A program made the position numbers and the translations under genes. Below the pieces are notes generated by a model, which did not search any database, was not told the origin of the DNA, and saw nothing but the letters and a program-made list of their open reading frames with translations. A stretch of 64,000 bases of DNA, taken from the NCBI GenBank assembly GCA_023238725.1, contig CM041535.1, positions 1,704,001-1,768,000 of the forward strand. Reading direction: 5' to 3'. Position 1 is the first letter of the stretch, and every line of letters starts with the position of its first letter. Of the stretch, positions 14,022 to 23,800 are shown in pieces. The DNA is from Scortum barcoo. Its lineage: Eukaryota > Chordata > Actinopteri > Centrarchiformes > Terapontidae.

Positions 14022-17000
14022 GTCTCAAATGTCTCAAATGAGGTAGCACAGACAGGAAACGGTCTCAAAATTTTTATTTTACAAGGAATGTTTCCATACC
14101 AGGTTTTAAAACTGTGATGATGAATTTTCTAGGTAAACATAAAGATCAGGGTTGCCTTTGTGGATTGTGTAAACTCTCCTGCTTCTTTACCTAAATAAAC
14201 CATTGAAGAACCCATTGGATTATCTGAAAACAGGGCTGGTTTCCTCAACCCGTGGTTTTTACAGGGCAGTGACGACTGGCAAAATGACTGAACACTGATA
14301 GACGCTGCTTTATGTTTGACTGATAACATAAGAGTACATTCATCAATTTCTCTTCTGTGCAAACTGAATTTCGCATTAAGATTTTCACTTTAGTAATTCA
14401 CTGTATATTTACCACTAACAGTGGAGACTGGGTTGGTATTAATTTCATGATTTACTGTCTGTTTCTTGTTACAAATCTGGTGCTAATATTGAGCGCTTCA
14501 GTCTTTGCCAACTGCTCTCTGCCTGGTCATTTGTGCTGCTGTGCTGCTCTGAGGAAAAGCATCTAGCATTTACTGCTCTCTCTTCTCAGTATTCACTGCC
14601 TCAGGACCTGGGCTCCGGCCAGGTGAGCCTGTTTTCTCTGTGTACTGCTACCAGACTGGAGTCAAATAGTATCTGCAAAATGAGGAGAAAAAGACACAAA
14701 GTGAAATTGCTCCAAAAGTTTAATCATTAGCAGCTGTTTGGAGAAAATGAAGCAGAGACAGGGATTTTGACATCAAATTTGTCTTCGACAGTTTAAAATC
14801 GGAAGAAAGAATTTTCCCTAAAATATGCAATTATGTCCATGCAGAGGAAGCACAACATATTTGTCCCTGAGACAGGAAATGTTCAATTCAACTTTACAAG
14901 TCACAGGACAGACTATCTCTGCAAAGGTTTTTAAATTTACTTTGGGTGCTATTCTGGGAGTGAAGAGCTAATCTGACTGGTTCGCCTTGATCACCCCCTC
15001 TTCCAAACATGCTGCACAGAATGGGAAATCATGTGGAACTACTATTTGACCCAGATCTGACTGCTGCCACTGAAACCATCCTGTTTATTCCATACTTCAT
15101 TGATATTTTAACTAACGTTTTTGTCTTTTTCCCTTCTGTCTTCTTTTCCATCAACCATCGCTGTTTTTCTCCCACAGGGTCATGCTGCTCACACCACTAG
15201 CACCAGTAGCCACTCATCCAGGCCGTCACTCTGTTGTTTCACTGTCTCTCTGTGGCCTGGGTTTTAATTTAGTGTAGACAGTCACTGGTACATCCCCTCC
15301 TCTCATCCCTGTCCCCTGCCCCTGCGTCTCCATCAGGTTCGTCTGACAGAGGATCTGGCTTCGTCCACGGCCCGGCTGTCTCAGCTGCAGCTAGAAGCTT
15401 CAGCTCACCAGCAGAAGGCCGTGGAGCTGCAGAGTAAACTGAGCTCAGCGCTGCAGGACAGTGAGAGCCGGAGCCAACACATCGCTGCCCTGGAAACACA
15501 GCAGGAAGGTTTGTGCCTTTAAAATTGAAAATCTCAAAGTATTTTGCTGCTCATTTCAAGTAGCTCATGTCTGCACTCAGTAGCCAGATTAATAGCTGGA
15601 CTAATGGTCATTCTCTAACAGTCTGGTAATATACCCTGACCTTATGATAGTTCTAATGTTCAGTTTTAGAGAGTGTTGAAAATTATCTTTAAATTGAATC
15701 GAGGCTTTAGATTGTGATGCATTCCCTCATTCATATAAATGGGGTGGGCATAACACCTCTCTGTAAAAGGCAACATAAATCAACAGCAGCATTTTTTTTA
15801 CCTTTCCTAAAACATCTGGTCACTGTCAGCAAGCAAACAGTAGGAAATAATGCATGTGTTGGGCACTATTTTCAGTGAGGGATTAACACATGTTTGGTGC
15901 TCATTGTGACTTTGTGGTAATGAAGGTAATGTCAACTCATGCAACAGTGTGGATCACTGATGTGTTTGAGTAGTTTTTGACAACAGTGAAGCTTAATGAA
16001 ACAGAAGAATTGGAAAACCATGACAACTGCTTAAAAGAATCGCTGGTCTAACAATCCTGTGTTTGTTTCAGAGCTGAAGGAGGCAGCAGAGAGGGCTCAG
16101 GCTCAGTACCGCTCAGAGAAGCAAAGACGCAGAGAGATAGAGCTGACAGTCAACAACATGGAGGAGGAACTGCAGGACTTAAAGACTGATAAAGAGAGCC
16201 TAGAACGAGTATGTTTACTTGATGTTTTTGTTCTTTTACCAGTGAAAAGTAACAGGACTTTGGCTGTCTACAGAGGGTATACTCTGAACATCGCAGTACA
16301 CAGAAGTCACTGGGGATCATATGTTACAGAACTGTGTCTATGTAGAGAGAACTGTTTGGAGTTTGAAGTTTGGAGTGTTTGAAATTAGAGATAGTTATCT
16401 TGTAAATGCTGACAAACAGTTGGTTTCCTCCCTTTAAGACTCTTTTGGAAAGGAAGAAGAAGTGGCAGGTTGACTGTCAGCGTCGGGATGAGGAGGTGGA
16501 GGAGCTCCGCAAGAGCAGCAAGCAGGAGCTGGACAACCTCCGAGCTCAACTACGCAAGGCCAGGACGAGCACTGACACTGCTGCATCTGAACAGGTTGCG
16601 TCCAATAAGAGGGCTGTTCACCAGTGGGAATGTGAATGATCACATGACACTTTAATAATGTGCAATAAAATATCTTCTGGATATGATAAAAGATGTTTAT
16701 GGAAGTGTTCATTTCAGGTGGCTACAGTGTTGAAAGTGCTTCACATAGGACTGCTAATGACAGTACCAGGTACCATGTGTGTGTTGCAGTTGTCTCAGCT
16801 GCAGGTGGAGCTGGAGGAGGAGTGGAAGAGGAAGTGTGATCAGATGTTGGCCTCTGCTAAAGAGCAGCACGGTCGAGAGCTGGCTGAACTGATGGAGCAG
16901 AAAGAGGCTCTGCAGGACAAACTAACCCAGCTGCAGGAGAAGGTAAGGCATGCTACCATAAGAAAACACAAACACGCACAGAGACCTAATCAGAACGTCT

Positions 17001-20000
17001 GTCTCATTGTTTTATTTAAACATATAGATAGGAAAAATTAGCTTGGTATTTCACTATTTCTTAATTTCAGTTATTTATGTTAATCAGTATTTCTGGCAGT
17101 CCAGCTTTTGTTAAATGTAGTAAGTAAATATGTGCCTTATGTATGTTTTTCTCTCTCTCAACAGTTAATGGTTCTGAAGCAGTCAAGGGATGCAGAGAGT
17201 TTGCTGCAGCACAGCAGGCAGACTGAAGAGCTACAAACCCTTCAGGAAAAAGTAAGATGGATGACAGGTTGTCAGTCAGCGTCAGCTTCTAAGTAGATTA
17301 AATGGTCATTACTGGCAGGAATGTCACATTTACTTATACAACTGCTGTTCATCCCTCAGGAAAATGATTGTTTACTGCTTTTTATATTCCTGGTTATACC
17401 CCTGCCACACTTTTTGCACACACATGCACACACCTGCATGGACACACACAATCACTGTGTGTTATTCACTTTAAGTACACAGCCTTGGAGCAGCAGAGTG
17501 TAGCTGTCAGGGAGAAACTGGAAAGAAGAGTGGCTGAGCTGGAGAAGAAACTGTCAGAGCAGGACAGTTCAGGAGACACTGCAGCAGAGGTGAGGACTAA
17601 TATACACACACACACACACACACAAATGAAACAATGAAATGAGGATGCAGCAGCATTATTGACTCCAATTTTCCATCATTAGTGATCTTTGTCAGTGTGT
17701 CTGAAAAGTGATCAGCAGGAGCACATTAGCCCCTCCAGATGTCCTGAAGTAATCTTTTTAGTAATCTTTGCTATTTTATACAGTATCACACTGTTGGGTT
17801 TACGTGATAAGTCTTGCTGACAACACTTACAGTATATAGTATCTTACATGGATGGCAGTGGGCAAAGCTTTGATTTTTGCTTTGGAATATTTCATGTTTT
17901 TTTTCAGTATGTTGTGTTAAACATAATAATATAATGTACAAGTTTCCATTAGACTGCAGTATTCAGTCACATTTTGAATATGAACAGGATTCAAGATTCA
18001 GCATGAGACATAGTTACATGTTAATAAAAGGTACTCATTCATTTATTTCTGTTTTAAACGGGGACAGATAAGCATAGAACACTGATGTTATTACATGATT
18101 AATAACTAATGCTGCTTATCATAGCTCACTGTTGAGGTGATCACTGACTTAACTACTTATTTGTTTTAACGACTGTGTTATTACTTATCATTTCTGGGCA
18201 GTGAAAGTGAGGCTAGCTGTGTCTACTTGCAGGTGAAGCGTGTGATGAACGGAGTGTTTCATTCTCTACGAGGGGAGTTCGACCTCAGTGAATCATACAG
18301 TGGCCAGGCTGTGTTGGGGGTGATCGTCTCTACCATTAAGGTAAGTGCTGTTTTACAAAGAGAGGCCAAAGCAGCCTTACTGTGGCAGTCTCAAATGTCA
18401 GGAAAGAAAATCCATCTGATTAATTACACATTTTCAAATGGAAATTTAGGTGGTATTTATTCAAGTATTCATAAACCCAGTGTGGGTCAGCTGACAGTCA
18501 TGTCAACCAGCATGAAACTTCATTGTATTCAGTAAAATGGAAGTGTAGGTGGAGGTGTGGTGACCTTTCCTCAGTCATATGGATACTGTCTTTCAGAATG
18601 TGACCCTGCAGCTCCTCTCGAACACAGACAGATCTTCACTGAGTCAAAGTAAGAAGAGAGAGGACACAGAGCAGGAGAAGGAAGAAGAAAGTGATGATGT
18701 GAAACAAAGAGAGGAGATATCTCATCAGAATGTGCATATAAATGGAGAGAAGGAGGTGAAAGAGGAAGAGGAAGAAAAGGAGGAAAAAGAACATGTGGCT
18801 GAAATGGACTCTCGCCAAGTCATTGAGGCCCAGGTGGATCAGGAAGCAGCAGCAGAGAGGGAGATGGAGACAGTAACTGAGTCAAAGACACAAAGCCAGA
18901 CAGAGGCACCACAGCACACCAGTCTTCATCAAGTTTCATCTGCTAGATCAAAACCGCAAGAGACAGCAGCAGCAGAGTCTGAAGTGCTGCAGCAGCCAGA
19001 ACACTGTGCTCCTGAACCCTCTGCAGAGGAGAAAGACTCCAAAAAGGAACCAGATCCAGATGATGGGCCTGAGAAGAGTTCACCGCCTGAGAAGAGTTCA
19101 TCACCTGAGGATGGACAGGAAACTGTGTCAGATAAAAACACTGCAGTGAGCAGTGAGGTGGACAAGGAGGGTGTTGACGATGGAGAGCATGGAGGAGAAA
19201 TGAATGCTGCTCCTAAGGAAGGCTTTGGACCCCCGACCAACCCACCTCCACCACCAGATGCACTTCAGAACAGTTCAGGAGAGGACACGAGGTGAGTCCT
19301 GCCACAAATGGTTACTACATGACATTATTCTGGGCCAGAAACTACAGCTATGGCTACATTAAAGCACACTCTGTGTTTGCAGGAAATTATTCAAATTATT
19401 CTTTCATGATGTACTCTCATACCAAATGTTTTCCAGCCAAAGTTTTCAACATGTTTTCAATCATGTAAAGATATATCTCTAAGAAGTTATTTTGGACTTG
19501 GTCACATGGTGTCAGATGCCAGAAAGCCAATATAACAAAATTTCATTTAACTTCACTATCATTGTAACATATTTGTGTCCCCCTGTCTCTACTGATGTCC
19601 ACGTGTATTCCTGCAAACTAACTACCTTCCTAACTCTTGCTTGTTTAATTCCAATTTTACTTTTACTTTTCTTCTTCGTTATCTTTTCATTGCCCCCCCG
19701 CACTATTCTCTCAGTCTGACTGGGGGAATGGGTGTGGAAAATGGAGAGGAGCCATTTTTCCAGGTCACAACTCCTGCCAAACCCCCCACAGCACCCGCTG
19801 AGGAGGAAGAGGAGGATGAGATGGTGAGGAAGGATCTGTAGTTTGAAGCTCTCAGATTTGATTCAGCACTCTGCCTCACCCTTAAGGACTCCAGCCCCTC
19901 CCCAACCCTTGTGTTTTGTCTCAATGTAAAATCACTCAGTGCTATTTTAATGCTACATTACACTGAAAGATCAAATTCCAGTCTGGATTAACTAAATCCA

Positions 20001-20134
20001 CCAATACAACATTGATGGTCGGTATTCATGCTCTCATTTCTCTCGTTTTTGTCCAGAGCTTGAAGGGGCGTCCCCCCCCTGCCCCTCTGTTTGGTGATGA
20101 TGAGGATGAGGATGATCTGGACTGGCTGAACTGA
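3771..20134 (+). CDS. fkbp15: FKBP15 (WAFL/FKBP133), complete 29-exon coding region
   Basis: FKBP15 is known as a WH1-like plus FKBP-like coiled-coil protein linking early endosomes and actin. The start ATG at 3771 opens MFGGDDEDGDFLSPTGG, matching the known N-terminus. Coding exons: 3771-3820, 6331-6434, 6518-6596, 6819-6888, 6980-7054, 8710-8808, 9017-9166, 9277-9345, 10495-10638, 10822-10976, 11062-11110, 11215-11331, 11612-11696, 11823-11923, 12026-12113, 12356-12465, 12553-12651, 12803-12897, 13177-13279, 15337-15508, 16072-16208, 16439-16594, 16790-16942, 17165-17251, 17476-17589, 18233-18340, 18597-19291, 19715-19823, 20057-20134. They total 3651 nt in one continuous frame, 1216 residues, against about 1219 in human. 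Order: WH1-like region (about 40-160), FKBP fold (185-281), Ser/Pro-rich linker, coiled coil (545-890), acidic tail ending DWLN. No frameshift or lost exon is visible, so this is an intact gene. The fish paralogue (a or b) cannot be decided. Confidence 0.93.
3821..6330 (+). other. fkbp15 intron 1
   Basis: This 2.5-kb first intron follows the 50-nt coding part of exon 1. It starts GTGAGTG and ends CTTGCAG. It contains one copy of a 22-bp sequence (4495-4516) that recurs exactly in intron 5. The ORFs inside it overlap on both strands and carry no recognisable protein, so I call no gene. Confidence 0.75.
6331..8808 (+). CDS. fkbp15: fkbp15 exons 2-6: N-terminal WH1-like region
   Basis: Five exons encode residues about 17-159. 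Landmarks are AKLASLFGLDQ, then NGQYVKQGKLGAAVLGNH, then a block including NNYCTFYDDQRQNWSLMFES. This part resembles the WASP homology 1 (WH1/EVH1) fold for which the protein was named WAFL; in family members it links to the actin-regulating WIP/N-WASP machinery. Joins are clean: exon 3 ends in TA and exon 4 starts with T, giving a tyrosine codon across the junction. Intron 5 (7055-8709) is 1.65 kb, AT-rich and without a supportable gene. Confidence 0.88.
9017..10638 (+). CDS. fkbp15: fkbp15 exons 7-9: FKBP-type prolyl isomerase-like domain
   Basis: Residues about 185-281 form the FKBP fold: DSLEVVYTGWL, then MFDSNQNKDKLLRLKIGAGK, GWEEGMLGMKKAGRRLI and ELGYGSKGVPNHIPANSTL. By alignment to FKBP12 in memory, these keep the Tyr of YTGW, the Phe-Asp of MFDS, the Trp of GWEEG, the Tyr of GYGS and the Ile of HIPANS. 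The position matching FKBP12 Phe99 appears to be Val. The loop is closer to a canonical FKBP than the human FKBP15 sequence as I remember it, so peptidyl-prolyl isomerase or FK506-type binding ability is plausible but not shown. Confidence 0.85.
12356..18340 (+). CDS. fkbp15: fkbp15 exons 16-26: coiled-coil core
   Basis: These exons give a long Glu/Lys/Gln/Leu-rich heptad region. It includes FLMTEARQHNTEIRLSVGK, RYVEQSNLLLEQRNDSL, EELQDLKTDKESLERTLLER and LQVELEEEWKRKCDQMLASA. It ends in a distinct block (VKRVMNGVFHSLRGEFDLSE) near residues 887-923 that is also strongly kept in the human protein. In family members the coiled coil drives oligomerisation and endosome association. Introns are short except 13280-15336. 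Confidence 0.87.
13985..14019. repeat. (TA)n microsatellite
   Basis: About 35 bases of uninterrupted TA dinucleotide repeat lie inside fkbp15 intron 19. It is self-complementary and likely polymorphic in length. Confidence 0.9.
14590..14622 (+). CDS. Candidate in-frame 33-nt cassette microexon of fkbp15
   Basis: A pyrimidine-rich tract ending TCTTCTCAG precedes the segment, and CAG-gtgagc, a near-ideal donor, follows it. The segment is 33 nt, has no stop and reads YSLPQDLGSGQ. Both flanking fkbp15 exons join in phase 0, so inclusion adds 11 residues without shifting frame. The human protein, as I recall it, runs straight through this junction (AEQEKAKVTEEL), so the segment would be optional or fish-specific. 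Its Pro and Gly residues would interrupt the coiled coil. It may be a chance pairing of splice-like motifs. Confidence 0.35.
18597..20134 (+). CDS. fkbp15: fkbp15 exons 27-29: acidic, low-complexity C-terminal tail
   Basis: The 695-nt exon 27 is the largest in the gene. It begins NVTLQLLSNTDRSSLSQSK and becomes a Glu/Lys/Ser/Pro-rich, probably disordered stretch with a short duplication (EKSSPPEKSSSPED). Exons 28 and 29 add an acidic segment, then LKGRPPPAPLFGDDEDEDDL and the DWLN end, with TGA at 20132-20134. The final RPPP-PLFGDD-D-WL motif matches the human C-terminus and fixes the gene's end. Confidence 0.9.
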
Positions 20135-20614
20135 GATGCAGCCTAGTATGATACAAGTCGGCATCTTAATTTCCAACGTTAAAAACAAGCGCTCTGTGCT
20201 TTACCAGTTGTCTCTACCCATTGGAGCAGCTAAGATGAGAGGAGAGCTGAACTTGATTGGACGGAGGAGTCAGACAGCCAGACTCTTCAGCTCTGTGTCG
20301 TCCTGCTGACGGACAGCTGCTGTCACAACATCCTGGAGGACAAAGCCACGACACCAGGCTCTGATTTTGGTTGAAATAACAAGCCTGTAATTCACAGACG
20401 AATCAAAACAAATACTTTTAATTAATAATGTGACATCAGTCCGCGATGCAATTGAATTCTAAATTTTTACCTGGCACTGTAGCAGATTAGTTTGTTGAAT
20501 CAACAGTAATCCTGTCAGTGGTTTCACACCACCATTACATGTTTTTTAATTATTAGCTTGCTGCTTTAAGAATAGAATTTTACAATTTTTGCTAACCTGA
20601 AATTCAATCCTGAA

Positions 20615-20620
20615 AATAAA
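20615..20620 (+). terminator. fkbp15 poly(A) signal
   Basis: A canonical AATAAA lies about 480 bases after the fkbp15 stop. It is followed by a GT-rich stretch (tgcgtgttgttgtg), a typical downstream element. This suggests a 3' UTR of roughly half a kilobase. Confidence 0.7.
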
Positions 20621-20827
20621 GTCTTCATCTCTTTCCTGCGTGTTGTTGTGCATTAAAGTCTCTGATCAGGTATTTAAGGAACATTTGAAACAGATAAGCC
20701 TGGTACCTTTGTATCAAATGGTCCTTAAACCCTGTACATTTACTGTGATGTCAGTGTTGTCAGTTTGTTGGTAAATGTTCATTTTAAATGTGAAATACAT
20801 GTTGATGTTGTGTATGACAGACTCACA

Positions 20828-20842
20828 CCAGCAGGGGGTGCT
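20828..20842 (+). promoter_or_regulatory. CTCF-like motif between fkbp15 and the next gene
   Basis: The 15 bases CCAGCAGGGGGTGCT match the vertebrate CTCF core (CCASYAGRKGGC-type) with a single C-to-T change. The site lies about 210 bases after the fkbp15 poly(A) signal and about 37 bases before the start codon of the next gene. It could act as a boundary or promoter-proximal CTCF site. Occupancy is inference. Confidence 0.5.
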
Positions 20843-20878
20843 CGAGGTACAGGGTTGCTAAGTAACAGAGAGTCCAGC

Positions 20879-23800
20879 ATGAGCAGCAGCAGATTTTCTG
20901 AAGCTGACAGCAAACTCCTGATCACAGGCAGGTGAAAGGTAGGCTGTGCGAGTTTTCAGGTGATATTGGAGGGATTAGTTTATATGAGACAAAAGCTGAA
21001 TTCACACCAAATAGACCAAACAGGTGATAATAGGCCAAACTCCATGAGCAAGCTAACGCTAACTGTCTGTATCAGGGTAAACACCGCTTGGGGGGGGCTG
21101 GACTGTTTTGTGTTTTGGAGTTAGCTAACTTAGCTAAGTACACCTCTGAGAACAGGTCAGCTCACTGCAGCCTGGAGACTTTTGTTCTCTAAATGTTCTG
21201 CCAGCTCAGTTAGGTAAGGTTAAAGGTAACTCACTCTCAGTGTGAAGCACTGTTTGGGAGGCACACGTGTTGAGGTGACGGCTCTGATGAGCTAAAGCCT
21301 CTTTCCTTGGTATGTCAGGTTTATAGTAAACCAGACAGGTAGAGTGTGTCATTCAAGTGGACTGTCGAATTTAAAAGCAATGACTTTTATCTGTGTTAGA
21401 TAAACTCGTTTCCGCTAATATCTGTTCTGAAAGGACCTTTTTCCTCACGTGGTGACCTGACAGAGCAATAAAAGCACAGGTGGTATTAATAACTCATTAA
21501 TATCAGTGTAACAGTATGTGAGGTTCATATGTGTCTGTATGCATTTATATACAGTGTATCTTTATATGCAGTCTGTGGGTTCAAAATGTGACCCAGAAAA
21601 TCATTCTGTCTACATACTGAAGGCAAATTGTAAAGCACTAGTTTTACCTGGAAAGTTTTGTCAAGTCATCAGTTGATCAGTCTGCTCAGCTCAGTGACTG
21701 TATATAAATCTATATCTGTATATACTCTATAGACTATATGCAAATCTTTATCTTTGTGTACTCTATAGACTGTATATAGATCTTTATCTTTATGTGCTCT
21801 ATAGACTGTATACAAATCTTTATCTTTGTGTACTCTACAGACCGTATGTAGATCTTTATATACTCTATAGACTATATAGATCTTTATATACTCTATAGAC
21901 TGTATATTGATCTTTATATACTCTGTAGACTGTATATAGATCTTTATCTTTATATACTCTGTAGACTGTATATAGATCTTTATCTTTATATACTGGGTAG
22001 ACTGTATTTAGATCTTTATCTTCATATGCTCTGTAGACTGTATATAGATCTTTATCTTTATATACTCTGTAGACTGTATATAGATCTTTATCTTTATATA
22101 CTCTGTAGACTGTATATAGATCTTTATCTTTATATACTCTGTAGACTGTATATAGATCTTTATCTTTATATACTCTGTAGACTGTATATAGATCTTTATC
22201 TTTATATACTCTGTAGACTGTATATAGATCTTTATCTTTATCTTTGTACACAGTGTGTGTAGTTAAGTTAACCAGACTAGTCATACTCATTTACTGCCTC
22301 TAAATAGTGAACACACATGACACTATCTGAATGTCTTGGCTTTCACAGTACTGTTCAATGTTTACCTTTTTCTAAAATAATGACAAAAATGTTGTTTTCT
22401 ACATTTTCTTCCCTGCGGTACCATACACACCGAACCATGGCCATGAAGTACCCTGACTTGTGTGTAACCTCAGATCAATGTACTTAACCAGAACACCTCT
22501 GAGTTGCAGCACACAATCATCACAGCTTTCCTTTATTCCTTTACACCTGTTGTTTCCATGCTTCGATATGTTCAGATGTTCATCCCTACCTCTAGTTCAT
22601 GTGGGCTACATGACAGAATGATATCTCACTTCAAAGCACTTAAATTCACTGGCAGCAGACCCTCAGAGAACGCCTCAACCACTCAGTGAGCAGGCAGACT
22701 CGTTCATTGTAAAGACGGTGAAATATATGAGCTGGCTGGTGAATCAGATGCAGTTTGTGTCATGATACTCAGCCCCAACATGATCTCATCATAGTAAATG
22801 TAATCACACCAACTCATTTGAAGTTAATTCATTTTTTAACACCACTTACAGGTTTCACATTATTTGGGTGTGTCTCCCTTTATGGCTGCCTGACACTGTA
22901 GCCTCCCTCGGTCAGCTGAGGCATGGACAGCCCTTCCCGCCTCTCTGTGGATGAAGCTCATTGTTTCTGGCCTCTGTGCTCACACACCGGCTGCTGGGAG
23001 GCTGAGCAGCGTCTCCGTACAGGCAACCCTCGAAAAGTGAAGGCCCTCACCCCCCACAGGGCCTCTGCAACGGCCTCTGAAAGTGGGCACACCTCTAACC
23101 CAACTTTTATAGCCAGTCAATTAAAAGTATATGTAATTTGATGGAATAATTGTAATAGAGGTCTTATAGTTATGTTTCTTGTAATCAGAGTATAGGTTTC
23201 CAGTCATCACCGTGGTTAATGCGTCAGACTGGCCTGATGCTGGGTCACCGAATGAGCTCTTCCCTCTTAAAAGTGAAGATGATTTCCCAGAAGCTGCTGC
23301 CAACACTCTCTCCAGCCGGGCAGCTTTACCAAGGGGAGCAAGAACACTGTATGTTTTTTTTTTTATTTCACCACATGTACAGTTGATTATGTGTAAAGTA
23401 CAGATGTACATGAATGAAGCTAATGATCTTTTCCACTGCAGAAAAAATGTCCAAAGTCCCATTTTCAGCTCGGCTGTGCCTGCTGATCTGGAAATACACA
23501 GAGAAAACAAGCCAGTCAAGGTTGGTTCTGTGTGTCACTGAGGGTTGCACAGTAATAAGTTGGCAACATAGAGCGATAGGACACCCACACATATCTACAG
23601 TCACTGATGTTGAAAGATGTAATACCCAAGTAGGTAAATAGGTAAAAAGGGTGACTAATTTAAGGAAAAATCTGACTGGACTACTTCCAAACAAGACACA
23701 AGTGCTCACTGAATGTAATATGGCCTCCATAGTCACCAGATCTCAACTCAACTGAACACCTATGGATGTTAAGCGCTCATGACAGTTCTCCACATTACCA

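Larger units (their letters stand above)
13280..15336 (+). other. fkbp15 intron 19, with TA microsatellite and candidate microexon
   Basis: This 2.06-kb phase-0 intron lies in the coiled-coil part of fkbp15. It contains a pure TA run at 13985-14019. At 14590-14622 it has a 33-nt segment bounded by a good acceptor and donor, described as a separate feature. No other coding sequence is visible. Confidence 0.7.

Noticed and set aside
21865..22290. 141-codon repeat protein on the minus strand
   Set aside because: It is the translation of a 36-bp minisatellite inside an intron. The frame stays open only because the unit is a multiple of three.
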